The translations under genes were made by a program, and so were the position numbers. From Ignavibacteriota bacterium (GTDB lineage Bacteria > Bacteroidota > Ignavibacteria > UBA10030 > BY39), in assembly GCA_003327435.1 (NCBI GenBank), contig QOQV01000001.1, forward strand, positions 463,917-511,651: a DNA stretch of 47,735 bases. The letters run 5' to 3'. Every line of letters begins with the position of its first letter. Position 1 is the first letter of the stretch. Below, one piece after another: positions 11,426-19,874 of the stretch. Below the pieces are notes generated by a model. That model was not told the origin of the DNA. It searched no databases and saw nothing but the letters and a program-made list of their open reading frames with translations.

Positions 11426-12436
11426 TTATCTATCTCTTTGAACAAACTCCTGCATCCAGTATGGATACAATCTTGGTGGTCTACTAATCATATCGATAGA
11501 TTTAATTTCTTCATCAGTTAATTTCCAATTAGAAGCCCGAATGTTATCGAGAAGATGTGCTTTAGTGCGCACACCTATGATGATTGAGCTAACAACATGC
11601 TTTTCTAATAAAAATCTAAGAGCAACTTGAGATACTGTCGCATTATGATTCTTTGCAACACCATCTAGAACTTCGATAATATCGTAACCTTTTTCTTCGT
11701 CAAATTGTAAAAATTGATTTTCAGGGTTACTTCTTCTGGCTCCTTCGGGGCGAGGCATATTTCTTCTATATTTTCCAGTTAAGAACCCTCCTGCCAGAGG
11801 ACTCCATGGTAAAATTCCAATCTTTTGATCCTTACATAGAGGTATTAATTCTAATTCTAATTCTCTTGCCATCAGAGAGTAATAAGCTTGGAGTGTAATA
11901 AACTTTTCAAGATTGTATTTCTCAGAAATAGCAATTGCTTTCATCAGTTGCCAGCCAGTAAAATTTGAACAACCTATATATCTCACTTTACCAGATTTTA
12001 CTAATTCAGTTAACGCATTCAGTGTTTCCTCAAGTGGTGTAAAAGGATCAAAATTATGTACCTGATATAAGTCAATATAATCAGTTTTTAATCTTTTTAA
12101 ACTTGCATTACATGCTTCAATTATGTGATGGCGTGATAATCCAATATCATTTAGTCCGTTGCTCATGCGTCCATAAACTTTAGTTGCAATTATAACATTC
12201 TGTCTTTTTGTTCCAAGCGCTTTACCTAAAATTTCCTCTGCCAAACCGTTTGAGTAGATATCAGCGGTGTCAAAAAAATTGATACCATTTTCTATGGCAA
12301 GCTCTACAAGTTCATTTGCATCAGTCTGATTAGTTGCACCTATATTTTTCCAGTAACCAGTTCCACCAAAAGTCATGGTACCGAAACAAATTTCAGAAAC
12401 TTTTATTCCTGAATTCCCTAAAAATCTGTATTGCAT
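11426..12436 (-). CDS. Aldo/keto reductase
   Basis: 336 residues, a full AKR TIM barrel. It begins MQYRFLGNSGIKVSEICFGT; the catalytic Asp and Tyr are in FFDTADIYSNGLAEE, the catalytic Lys in VIIATKVYG, and the His region is YIDLYQVHNFD. A Ser/Arg NADPH-binding stretch (SSIIIGVRTKAHLLDN) is near the C-terminus. It resembles the YajO/Kv-beta-like branch, which reduces aldehydes and ketones with NADPH; the physiological substrate cannot be read from sequence. It follows the GroES-like gene by 4 bases and is probably co-transcribed with it. Confidence 0.93.
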   Translation of the reverse strand: MQYRFLGNSGIKVSEICFGTMTFGGTGYWKNIGATNQTDANELVELAIENGINFFDTADIYSNGLAEEILGKALGTKRQNVIIATKVYGRMSNGLNDIGLSRHHIIEACNASLKRLKTDYIDLYQVHNFDPFTPLEETLNALTELVKSGKVRYIGCSNFTGWQLMKAIAISEKYNLEKFITLQAYYSLMARELELELIPLCKDQKIGILPWSPLAGGFLTGKYRRNMPRPEGARRSNPENQFLQFDEEKGYDIIEVLDGVAKNHNATVSQVALRFLLEKHVVSSIIIGVRTKAHLLDNIRASNWKLTDEEIKSIDMISRPPRLYPYWMQEFVQRDR

Positions 12437-12440
12437 AAAT

Positions 12441-12818
12441 TTAAAACTCCAATTCTGGTGTTTTTCTTAACAGTATTAAAATTGCAGATTGAGGAACGAT
12501 CAGGTATTTTTTTGACTCAAACTCAATTTCAATTGCCTGATCTTTAAGAAAAAGTGCATAATCCCCTTCTTCTGCTTGCAAAGGGATATATTTTACTGGT
12601 TCTTTTGGAGTGGTTGACCAGGGTTCCTGATCAATATACTGCGGGTTGGGAATCGCATATCCAGGACCTACCTTAATCACATAGCCACCCTGAACTTTTT
12701 CTTTTTCCTTAACAGTTGGTGGCAAATAAAGTCCGTGTTCGGTTCTATCCTTTTCTGTATCTGGAGCTATCAGAACACGGTCACCAACAATTATTATTTT
12801 TTCATTTTTCATTTTCAT
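12441..12818 (-). CDS. GroES-like co-chaperonin family protein
   Basis: 125 residues from the ATG at 12818 (an ATG at 12812 is also possible). The N-terminus KIIIVGDRVLIAPDTEKDRT is the GroES beta-barrel start, then GLYLPPTVKEKEKVQGGYVIKVGPG corresponds to the mobile loop and roof region. An insertion of about 20 residues rich in Pro and Tyr follows (YAIPNPQYIDQEPW...). The protein ends VPQSAILILLRK where GroES ends in a short strand. Standard GroES is about 95 residues and sits beside groEL; here there is no groEL, so this is probably a second, divergent member. It lies 4 bases upstream of the aldo/keto reductase. No Shine-Dalgarno is seen. Confidence 0.75.
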   Translation of the reverse strand: MKMKNEKIIIVGDRVLIAPDTEKDRTEHGLYLPPTVKEKEKVQGGYVIKVGPGYAIPNPQYIDQEPWSTTPKEPVKYIPLQAEEGDYALFLKDQAIEIEFESKKYLIVPQSAILILLRKTPELEF

Positions 12819-12824
12819 ACAATG

Positions 12825-12854
12825 AAAATATAACAATTTTTTCAATAAAACAAT
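12825..12854 (-). promoter_or_regulatory. Possible promoter before the GroES-like gene
   Basis: On the minus strand an ATTG is followed after about 18 bases by TATATTTT (12832-12825), only 6 bases before the ATG at 12818. The layout resembles the one before 4261 and would also give a nearly leaderless transcript. The spacing is shorter than in the other candidates and the region is very AT-rich, so this is weak. Confidence 0.25.
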
Positions 12855-12937
12855 AAAATTATTAAGATACTAATTACCATAATACTAACATAAATCTTCA
12901 ACTTATACTGATTAGGGAAATTATCTTTCGAAAACAT
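12842..12937 (-). CDS. Possible 31-residue membrane microprotein
   Basis: On the minus strand an ATG at 12937 opens 31 codons to a TGA at 12844-12842, just upstream of the GroES-like gene. The product would have a polar N-terminus with lysines followed by one hydrophobic span of about 18 residues rich in Ile, Leu and Val. There is no Shine-Dalgarno and the base composition is that of the intergenic region, so it may be chance. Confidence 0.2.
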   Translation of the reverse strand: MFSKDNFPNQYKLKIYVSIMVISILIILLFY

Positions 12938-13072
12938 TTTAAATAAAAATATTAAGACTAATATTGCAAACTAAAGAATTGGTTTTACAAAAAGAGTTTT
13001 AAATTGTTAATTTTGAGATATGAAACGAAAAAGACAAGACAATTGGAATTGATACATTTTTCATTAATTGGG

Positions 13073-13104
13073 CTTGACAAATTCATTTTTTTTATATAGA
13101 TTTA
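13073..13104 (+). promoter_or_regulatory. Candidate promoter for the protease gene
   Basis: CTTG (13073-13076) and TAGATTTA (13097-13104) are separated by exactly 20 bases, the same spacing as the other candidate promoters here. An alternative sigma-70 reading pairs TTGACA (13074-13079) with TATAGA (13095-13100), but the 15-base spacing is short. The ATG at 13150 would be about 40 bases downstream of the transcription start. Confidence 0.45.
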
Positions 13105-13136
13105 AATCATCAATAATCCCATATAATTAACAACAT

Positions 13137-13142
13137 AAGGAG
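13137..13142 (+). promoter_or_regulatory. Strong Shine-Dalgarno of the protease gene
   Basis: AAGGAG with 7 bases to the ATG at 13150. It is one of few consensus sites in the window, suggesting efficient translation of the secreted protease. Confidence 0.7.
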
Positions 13143-13149
13143 TTAAATC

Positions 13150-14190
13150 ATGCTTAAAAAAATTATTAGTAGCCGTATTTGGTTATTGGGTGTGGTTGTT
13201 CTCAGTATAATTTTCATATTCTCAGCCTGTCAGAAAGATAATCAAACTATACTTAACCCACAAACAGATCAAAAACCGTTAACATTTTCAAAAGAGTCGC
13301 CACAAGTTCGAGCAGTTATGGAAATTCAAAACAAACATACTGATCGTTTACTTAAGCTGGAGGATGTAATTGGAACTGCAACTTCAGTAGATAACGAAGG
13401 AAAACTTGTGATCAAAATTCTAACAAAATCTGAAAAAGCTAAAGGATTGCCATCAATGTTAGATGGAATACCTGTTGTCATAGATAATATCGGCGAGGTA
13501 AAAGCTTTTGCATTAACCAAAAGGTACACACGACCTGTACCAATTGGTGTATCGATTGGTAATATTAATGAATGCGCAGCAGGTACTCTTGGTTGCGCAG
13601 TTGAAAAAGCAGGAACAAGATATATTTTAACTAATAATCATGTCATCGCCAGGGAAAACAAAGCAGCTTTAGGAGAAGCCGTTGTACAACCAGGAAGATA
13701 TGATAACAAACCTGTCTGTGCTTTAAAAACAACTGATATAATTGGCAATCTTGCAGATTTTCAAACAATAGTATTCTCAACCAGTGCAAACAATGTTATT
13801 GATGCTGCAATTGCCACTACCACGCCAGAATATGTTGGTGTTTCCACTTTATCAACATATTATGGTACACCCAGTGCCACTATAGTTGCACCGTCAGTTG
13901 GAATGGCAATAATGAAAGTAGGAAGAACAACTTCACAAACTACAGGTACTATTACAGGAATTAATGTAACAATCAATGTAGGATATTCATCCGGTACAGC
14001 AAGGTTTGTTAATCAGATTATGACATCCAAATCTTTCAGTAAATCTGGTGATAGCGGATCACTTGTTGTAACAAATCCGGGGAAGAATCCTGTGGGCTTA
14101 TTGTTTGCAGGTGCAACTGATGGAACAACATTTTGCAATCCAATTTCAGAAGTCCTTCAAAAGTTTAATGTTTCAATAGCGACACAATAG
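13150..14190 (+). CDS. Lipoprotein with N-terminal prodomain-like module and trypsin-fold serine protease domain
   Basis: 346 residues. A lipoprotein signal ends in FSAC (Cys27), so the protein is membrane-anchored outside the cytoplasm. Residues about 52-120 form a small alpha/beta module (VIGTATS, LPSMLDGIPVVIDNIGEVKAF). From about 145 comes a chymotrypsin-like domain: AGTLGCAV, catalytic His164 in LTNNHVIA, Asp218 in NVIDAAIA and nucleophile Ser302 in KSGDSGSLVV. All triad residues are present, so it should be active. Two cysteine pairs are possible (Cys142/149, Cys190/329). The module before the protease matches the whole mature part of the next small gene, so it probably acts as a propeptide or inhibitor. 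A strong ribosome-binding site precedes it; a hairpin follows the stop. Confidence 0.85.
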   Translation: MLKKIISSRIWLLGVVVLSIIFIFSACQKDNQTILNPQTDQKPLTFSKESPQVRAVMEIQNKHTDRLLKLEDVIGTATSVDNEGKLVIKILTKSEKAKGLPSMLDGIPVVIDNIGEVKAFALTKRYTRPVPIGVSIGNINECAAGTLGCAVEKAGTRYILTNNHVIARENKAALGEAVVQPGRYDNKPVCALKTTDIIGNLADFQTIVFSTSANNVIDAAIATTTPEYVGVSTLSTYYGTPSATIVAPSVGMAIMKVGRTTSQTTGTITGINVTINVGYSSGTARFVNQIMTSKSFSKSGDSGSLVVTNPGKNPVGLLFAGATDGTTFCNPISEVLQKFNVSIATQ

Positions 14191-14199
14191 TAATTTTTT

Positions 14200-14227
14200 A
14201 GAGGCGGATAAATTTTTATCCGCCTCT
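14200..14227 (+). terminator. Perfect 13-bp hairpin between protease and small prodomain-like gene
   Basis: AGAGGCGGATAAA (14200-14212) and TTTATCCGCCTCT (14215-14227) are exact reverse complements with 2 bases between them. The hairpin begins 10 bases after the protease stop and ends 16 bases before the next ATG. A T-run precedes it but none follows on the plus strand, so termination would be weak. A processing, 3'-end-stabilising or attenuation hairpin that lowers expression of the second gene is as likely. Confidence 0.6.
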
Positions 14228-14243
14228 CAATATATGATAGGTT

Positions 14244-14564
14244 ATGAAATTTGCTATCTTTTTAACAATTTCGTTATTGCTATATTTAAATAATTTTACC
14301 TGTCAGGAACAGAATACGAAAGAAAATTTAAAAAACAAAGAATCAAAACACTTGAAATCAATAGAAAAAGTATTAGAAGAACACACACAATATCTAATGA
14401 ACATACCGGGAGTTGTAGGAACTGCAATTGGTGAATGTGATGATGAACCCTGTATCAAAGTTTTGGTAAATACACTGAACGAAGAACTGGAAATGAAAAT
14501 CCCATCATCAATAGAAGGTTACACAGTTGTAATAGAAGAAGTTGGAGATATTAAAGCTTTCTGA
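14244..14564 (+). CDS. Small secreted protein equal to the N-terminal module of the neighbouring protease
   Basis: 106 residues with a signal-like hydrophobic N-terminus (4-19). The Cys at 20 (NFTC) lacks a good lipobox, so anchoring is uncertain. Residues 41-106 align over the whole length with protease residues about 54-120: shared HT, GTA, IK/KVL, IP/LP-S, G-x-x-VVI, VG/IG and the terminal IKAF/VKAF. It ends exactly where the module ends in the protease, and no protease domain follows. A CxxxxC pair (65-70) could form a disulfide. Known precedent from other families: free-standing propeptide homologues inhibit or chaperone their protease. Here that role is an inference. It overlaps the convergent symporter gene by 14 bases. 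Confidence 0.7.
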   Translation: MKFAIFLTISLLLYLNNFTCQEQNTKENLKNKESKHLKSIEKVLEEHTQYLMNIPGVVGTAIGECDDEPCIKVLVNTLNEELEMKIPSSIEGYTVVIEEVGDIKAF

Positions 14565-15948
14565 CATAATTAAACCTTCCTATAAACCAGATAACCACAC
14601 TTGTTAATAATCCTGGAAGCATTGGTTCAATATTTAAAAAATATCTGTTTGGTCCCAAAAACAAAAAAGAACCGATCAGCCAAAATAAAGCAACTAAAAA
14701 GCTAAAGCTCATACAAAAAAAAGCATATTTTGCATCAATTCTCAAATTTTTAAAATAACCTGCAATTAGTGGTATCAATAATCCAGGAATAACTATTGTA
14801 CCTATCGTATACCAGATCTTTATAACGCTTGGTATTATTAAAGCAATAAATACCGAAAAAATAAATGAGAGTATGAGCCCAATTTTAGTCCATATAACTG
14901 AATCTTTCTCACTGATAAAATTTTTACTTCTACTTACAAGATCCCTTCCGAGAGTTTGTGCCGAAACCAATGCCAATGTGTTTAGTGTAGACATAATAGT
15001 AGCTAACATACCAATATAAAACAAACCTTTAGCAATAGGTGGAAGAACGTTCTCTGCTAACATTGGATAAGCCATTACAGGATTTTCTAGGTCAGTAATG
15101 ATTGCGCGTGAATATAACCCAGCAAAAGCAGTCATTGCATCAAATATGAACCAAAAAACTATTGATATAAGAATCCCCTTTTGCGCAGTATTTGGATCTT
15201 TTGCAGCATAACATCTTTGATAAAAAGCTGGATCGACCAGAGTCCATAAAGCAATAAAGAACCAGACAAGAATAAATTGGAAAGAATTTCCACCATGCCA
15301 TGTTAAATGTAGTGTAGGAAGATTTTTTTCTAAAAATTCAAAACCACCATAGTTTATGACACAAAACGGAATTATAATTGCGAACCCTATAAACATCAGG
15401 AAAAATTCAAGTATATCAGTATAAATATCTGAACGAAATCCCCCCCAATACAAATAAGAGACAGCAACAGTAGCCGTTACTAATAAGCTTATAAAAATAT
15501 TCCATTTAAAGAGCAATTGCAAAAATACACTCAACATCAGAACATAAGGTGCTGGTGTCATCAGAATAAAAGTCAAAATGGCTCCAAAAATTGCAGTCCT
15601 CTTATCATAAGTTAAGTGTAGTTTGTCTGGTATGGTAAAAAGATTAGATTCACGAATTTTCTTTGCAAGGAAGAAAGCAAATATTGCAGCAAAAAAATAA
15701 TATGGTAATCCCTGCACGAACCAATTTGAAATTCCATATTTGTAAGAAAATTCCCCAACACCCAAAATTCCACCATACCAAGTTGAAACAAGTGTCATTA
15801 CAAAAATTGGTAGTGTTAGAGATCTACCAGCTAATAGGAAATCATCAGTACTTGTATTAGTTTTCTTGATAGCTCGAAAACCAACATAGATAACACTTAA
15901 AAAGTACACAATTATCAAAAATATATCAATACCAGTAAGCTGAATCAT
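14551..15948 (-). CDS. Sodium:solute symporter, predicted thiamine or thiamine-precursor importer
   Basis: 465 residues with about 12-13 membrane spans. The SSS signature TDDFLLAGRSLTLPIF (34-49) and STWYGGILGVGEFSY follow the first span; a DPAFYQRCYAAKD segment is typical of the family core. Members couple uptake of sugars, vitamins or amino acids to sodium. Substrate is assigned only by context: it is the last gene of the riboswitch-controlled thiamine operon, 3 bases after the pyrophosphokinase. SSS transporters in TPP regulons have been proposed earlier as hydroxymethylpyrimidine carriers (ThiV), so pyrimidine, thiazole or thiamine are all possible. Its 3' end overlaps the convergent small secreted gene by 14 bases. 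Confidence 0.88.
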   Translation of the reverse strand: MIQLTGIDIFLIIVYFLSVIYVGFRAIKKTNTSTDDFLLAGRSLTLPIFVMTLVSTWYGGILGVGEFSYKYGISNWFVQGLPYYFFAAIFAFFLAKKIRESNLFTIPDKLHLTYDKRTAIFGAILTFILMTPAPYVLMLSVFLQLLFKWNIFISLLVTATVAVSYLYWGGFRSDIYTDILEFFLMFIGFAIIIPFCVINYGGFEFLEKNLPTLHLTWHGGNSFQFILVWFFIALWTLVDPAFYQRCYAAKDPNTAQKGILISIVFWFIFDAMTAFAGLYSRAIITDLENPVMAYPMLAENVLPPIAKGLFYIGMLATIMSTLNTLALVSAQTLGRDLVSRSKNFISEKDSVIWTKIGLILSFIFSVFIALIIPSVIKIWYTIGTIVIPGLLIPLIAGYFKNLRIDAKYAFFCMSFSFLVALFWLIGSFLFLGPNRYFLNIEPMLPGLLTSVVIWFIGRFNYVRKL

Positions 15949-15951
15949 CTT

Positions 15952-16575
15952 TTAATCCCGCAATAATCGATAGATTAGTAAATCCCCCTTTTTTAAACTT
16001 ACTTCGACAAACTTACCGGTGGCGATATTATGAGTTCCTTCCCTTACACCAATTTCGAGAGTTTCGCCATTTAATTTATACTTTAAATTTTTTGTCTTTA
16101 CACCAACACATCTATTCAAAGGTATAAGAGAAATGATTTCTCCAATAGATGTTTTTAATCTTACAAACTTATCTATTCCAAACAATATCCCGTTTTCATC
16201 AATCATCCTTAAGTTTGCTAATTTTTTAAATTTTTTGAAACAACCCAAATTCCCCACTGTGTGATCAGTCCTTTTACCTGAGGCACCAACAATATCTATA
16301 TCCGAAATATTATTTTCAATACAATATTTTATAGCTTTTTCAAGATCAGTACTATCCTGATCATTAATTACAATTTGCTGAATGCCTTTAAAATACTTTA
16401 TGGAACTTTTTGCAATCGAGTCGAAGTCACCGATGATCAAATCTGGCAAAATCTTCAACTTTCTTGCAGTGTTGGCACCACCATCCGCGCAAATAACAAC
16501 ATTTACACCTTTAATTAATCTTCGAATAAATTTTTGAGAAGGAATCTCTCCATTGGCTATTATAAGAGCTTTCAT
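15952..16575 (-). CDS. thiN: Thiamine pyrophosphokinase
   Basis: 207 residues. Catalytic-domain motifs are all present: ICADGGANTA (28-37), IGDFDSI (48-54), DQDSTDLEKA (72-81) and GASGKRTDHTVGN (97-109). The C-terminal beta sandwich that binds thiamine follows, ending in GTHNIATGKFVEVSLKKGDLLIY. Known reaction: thiamine + ATP gives TPP + AMP, a cytoplasmic salvage step. It begins 2 bases after the TonB receptor stop and ends 3 bases before the symporter gene. Its presence beside thiL shows the operon can make TPP both from free thiamine and from thiamine monophosphate. Confidence 0.95.
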   Translation of the reverse strand: MKALIIANGEIPSQKFIRRLIKGVNVVICADGGANTARKLKILPDLIIGDFDSIAKSSIKYFKGIQQIVINDQDSTDLEKAIKYCIENNISDIDIVGASGKRTDHTVGNLGCFKKFKKLANLRMIDENGILFGIDKFVRLKTSIGEIISLIPLNRCVGVKTKNLKYKLNGETLEIGVREGTHNIATGKFVEVSLKKGDLLIYRLLRD

Positions 16576-16577
16576 AA

Positions 16578-18851
16578 TTAATAATTAATTTTTATTCCGA
16601 TTTGATAATTTCTCTCAGCAGCAGGGAAAAATGCATTCCCCTCTCCATATGAAAGATATAATTTATTTAAAATATTTCTTACCTTAACAATTAACGACAC
16701 ACTATTAATCCTGTATAAATTTTTAAAATCATAAGTAAAATCAAAATCATAAACATCAAAAGCATCAACTTTATTTTTAGGATTTTTAAGATTATCGGTA
16801 TAGAATTCTCCAACATATTTTCCATAAAGTGAAGCTGATAAATTTCCCAAAGAATACATAATGCGTAAGTTAGCAAGAATATCAGGAAAACCTGCGATTG
16901 GATTATTATCCAGAATTCGATAAACAGAATCTTTATCATCAAAAAATTTATGAGAGATAATACGATTTTTAGAAATAGTAAGATTGCCTATTAGCTCTAA
17001 GTTTTTGATAATTTTATAATTACCATCTATTTCGATTCCAAGATGCCGAGTTTTATTAGCATTGATCAGGATTGAACCTCCAAAGACATCTATTTGGCCA
17101 CTTTTTACCAGCTCATTTTTAAAATCCATAAAATATAAATTGGTAGAAATTCTACCATTGGAAAATTTATAGCTCCCCCCTATTTCGATATTTAAAAGAT
17201 GTTCAGGTTTTGCAAGAGGCTTTTTAAAATCGTAACTTCCATCTGATTTTTTTTCGAATTCCGGGACTGCTCCGAACCAGGCATCCTCTGCAGCATATAA
17301 ATTTCTTAATCGCGGTTCCCTGGATGTATACGCTAATGTAATATATCCATTTAAATTATCATTAAAATTATAATTTAATCCGATTCTTGGATTTATGAAG
17401 AAATATTTAACATCAAATTGATTATTTAAAAACTTTTCGTTCCTTATACCATAACGATTATATGCAAGTTGTAAATTCAACATCAGATTTGTACCCTTAT
17501 TCAACTGATGATTTTGATTGGCATAAATTGATAACATATCTTTCTCACCATTATATTCATAAAATCTAAAATCCAGATCATAAAAAGGATTTGGTAATTC
17601 TGAAGCATTTTGAATTTTTCCCCAGTGAATGGAACGATGAATTCTCACTTCACCACCAATGGTAAGCTTTCCATTTATCTGTTCAATGTCAATTCTTGGT
17701 AGCCAACCGTACTGTTTATTTCCCACAAAGCCTTTTAATAACAAGCTCACAAATTTTTGATCAGTGCCAAATAGCGTATCGTAACCGACATATTTCCTAA
17801 ACCACTCAGTAGCAAAAGGATCATATTGTACCCAATCTCCATCGTAATCAAAGAAACCATCTCCTTGAATATAAAAAAGTGTATTGGATAGGATCAAGTT
17901 CTTTTTAAGTTTGATTTCGTTTATCAGTTCATAATGAGGTTGCGAAAAATTTTCTATAGCATTACTTTTTTGTGGTGTACTATAAGATACTGTATCTCCA
18001 GAAATCTCCCAATAACTATAATTCTCAAGTCGCAACTTTTTATCGTTATTATAATACTTTGGAATTCCAACATATGCATGAGCGTCTTCTATTGGTCCAC
18101 CATAAATATTTATCCGAGTAATCATTTCTTCATCATATTTGATAATACCGAGAAAATAGTTCTGTAAATTTACCCATGAGTGGTTTCTATAACCGTCACT
18201 CGTAATTTTTGATAAATTACCATAGATGAGGAAACTATTATCAATTATACCCGATGAGACATCAACAGATAATTTTTTTGTATTAAGTAGAATTTTTTCC
18301 TTTCCACCAAATTCTTGTAAACCAAAAGTCGAAGATAAAGATACTTCTGGTTTATAATTTATTGGCGTAGTTATGATATTAATCGAACCACCAATTGCTG
18401 GTGGACCATAAAACATACTACCAGCTCCTCTTTGTACCTGAATGTTATTTGTGAATCCAAGTAGATTGGGCATATCTATCCAGTACACTTGATGATCTTC
18501 GGGGTCGTTTTGAGGAATCCCATTTATCATTATAGAAAGGCGCCTTTGATCAAAACCACGCAAATTAATGAAAGAGTATCCGATATCGTTGCCATTAAAA
18601 GAATAATGTAGCATTGATGGCAAATCAGATATAAAAGAAGGGAAATCTTGGTAAGTATAGTATGATTTAATTTTTTCGTATGGCACATCAGAAAACGTAA
18701 CGGGTGTTACCCTTTCAACGGCTCTTGTTGCTGTTACTAAGACTGGTGGCATCTGAAACACTGTATCCCTATCAAGTAATGCAATATCCTGGGAATACGA
18801 TCCAAAAGTCATGATACTCAAATTTATGATTATATAAAATATTTTTTTCAT
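16578..18851 (-). CDS. TonB-dependent outer-membrane receptor, predicted for thiamine or a precursor
   Basis: 757 residues. A Sec signal (1-20) is followed by a TonB-box-like PPVLVTATR (about 35-43), a plug domain (INLRGFDQRRLSIMINGIPQ; VQRGAGSMFYGPPAIGGSIN) and a C-terminal 22-strand-type barrel that ends in an aromatic residue (KINY), as outer-membrane barrels do. Known role: energised import of scarce, large or charged ligands. Ligand is inferred from its place between thiL and thiamine pyrophosphokinase under a TPP riboswitch; TonB receptors in TPP regulons are known from Bacteroidota. An AAAGGAG site lies about 5 bases before the ATG, so it has its own good translation start within the operon. 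Confidence 0.92.
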   Translation of the reverse strand: MKKIFYIIINLSIMTFGSYSQDIALLDRDTVFQMPPVLVTATRAVERVTPVTFSDVPYEKIKSYYTYQDFPSFISDLPSMLHYSFNGNDIGYSFINLRGFDQRRLSIMINGIPQNDPEDHQVYWIDMPNLLGFTNNIQVQRGAGSMFYGPPAIGGSINIITTPINYKPEVSLSSTFGLQEFGGKEKILLNTKKLSVDVSSGIIDNSFLIYGNLSKITSDGYRNHSWVNLQNYFLGIIKYDEEMITRINIYGGPIEDAHAYVGIPKYYNNDKKLRLENYSYWEISGDTVSYSTPQKSNAIENFSQPHYELINEIKLKKNLILSNTLFYIQGDGFFDYDGDWVQYDPFATEWFRKYVGYDTLFGTDQKFVSLLLKGFVGNKQYGWLPRIDIEQINGKLTIGGEVRIHRSIHWGKIQNASELPNPFYDLDFRFYEYNGEKDMLSIYANQNHQLNKGTNLMLNLQLAYNRYGIRNEKFLNNQFDVKYFFINPRIGLNYNFNDNLNGYITLAYTSREPRLRNLYAAEDAWFGAVPEFEKKSDGSYDFKKPLAKPEHLLNIEIGGSYKFSNGRISTNLYFMDFKNELVKSGQIDVFGGSILINANKTRHLGIEIDGNYKIIKNLELIGNLTISKNRIISHKFFDDKDSVYRILDNNPIAGFPDILANLRIMYSLGNLSASLYGKYVGEFYTDNLKNPKNKVDAFDVYDFDFTYDFKNLYRINSVSLIVKVRNILNKLYLSYGEGNAFFPAAERNYQIGIKINY

Positions 18852-18866
18852 TTCTATCTCCTTTTT

Positions 18867-19874
18867 TTATTTTACTAAAAAATGATCATAACCAATAGAT
18901 TTAATACTTGTTTTTTCGCCTCTTAAGTAATAAGAAAAAGAAGATTTACTATCTAGTATTTTTCCTATCATCACAAGCTGGCGTGAGAACTTCCTGGTAA
19001 ACTTATCAGCAATCTCATTAAAATGATTAAAATCAATTGTTACTAATAAGCAATAATCTTCTCCTCCTGTAGCTGCTAATTCATATTTATTCCAATTGTA
19101 CCTATCACATATACGATTAAATTGTGGTGATAACGGCAATGCGTTCAGATAGATTTCAGCACTACAATTTGACATCTCCATTATCCTTTTTATATCTGAA
19201 TCTATCCCATCCGAAACATCCATCATTGAATTTACAGAATCAAATCGAGCAAGCCACATACCTTCCTCCAAATGTGGAACTGGACAATTATGCCAGTTAA
19301 CGAGGTAAGCTTCATCCTGATCAAGGGTTTCTTTATTATTCAAGAGCAATTTTAGTCCAGCTGCTGAATCACCTAAAAAACCGGTCACACACACTGCATC
19401 GCCTATTTTAGCACCAGACCTCAGTTTAAGAAATTTTTTCTCTACAAATCCAACAATTACAATATTAATAATTAGTTTTTCTGGTGATTTAGTTGTATCT
19501 CCTCCAAGTAGAAAAATATCATAACCTTCAATCATTTTTTTCATTCCATTATAGAAATTGTCCAACCATTCAATATCCGTGTCAGAAGGTATACCAAAGG
19601 AAATAAAAGTATAATGAGGTTTTCCTCCCATAGCCGCAATATCACTGATATTTACTGCGATAGATTTTTTTCCTAAATCAAACGGATTGATTTTATTTTT
19701 GATGAAATGTACATCTTCAACAAGCATATCAGTTGTTACCAACATACAACTTGATTTATCATAATCAATAACCGCACAATCGTCACCAATACCAATTATA
19801 TTTGCTGGTATCTTTTTAAAATATTTCGCGATGCGTTTTATAAATTCAAATTCACCTAATTCAGTAATTTTCAT
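18867..19874 (-). CDS. thiL: Thiamine-monophosphate kinase
   Basis: 335 residues. Typical opening ELGEFEFIKRIAKYF, then nucleotide and metal-binding motifs GIGDDCAV (28-35), TTDMLVEDVHF (47-57), NISDIAAMGG (75-84) and LLGGDTT (122-128); ATGGEDYCLLVT near the end completes the AIRS/PurM-like fold. Known reaction: phosphorylates thiamine monophosphate to TPP, the last step of de novo synthesis. Its start overlaps the thiE stop by 14 bases, indicating coupled translation. Confidence 0.96.
   Translation of the reverse strand: MKITELGEFEFIKRIAKYFKKIPANIIGIGDDCAVIDYDKSSCMLVTTDMLVEDVHFIKNKINPFDLGKKSIAVNISDIAAMGGKPHYTFISFGIPSDTDIEWLDNFYNGMKKMIEGYDIFLLGGDTTKSPEKLIINIVIVGFVEKKFLKLRSGAKIGDAVCVTGFLGDSAAGLKLLLNNKETLDQDEAYLVNWHNCPVPHLEEGMWLARFDSVNSMMDVSDGIDSDIKRIMEMSNCSAEIYLNALPLSPQFNRICDRYNWNKYELAATGGEDYCLLVTIDFNHFNEIADKFTRKFSRQLVMIGKILDSKSSFSYYLRGEKTSIKSIGYDHFLVK

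Larger units (their letters stand above)
12846..13149. other. 304-base AT-rich intergenic region
   Basis: Divergent spacer between the GroES-like gene and the secreted protease. It holds the possible 31-residue minus-strand ORF (12842-12937), the plus-strand candidate promoter at 13073-13104 and the strong ribosome-binding site at 13137-13142. I see no RNA gene, repeat family or gene remnant in the rest (about 12940-13070). Confidence 0.6.

Noticed and set aside
12811-12829. Inverted repeat ATTTTCAT/ATGAAAAT at the GroES-like start
   Set aside because: Only A/T-rich 8-bp arms that include the start codon region; likely chance in this composition.
13074-13100. Classic sigma-70 promoter TTGACA/TATAGA
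   Set aside because: The spacing is only 15 bases; the CTTG-N20-TAGATTTA reading matches other operon heads in the window better.
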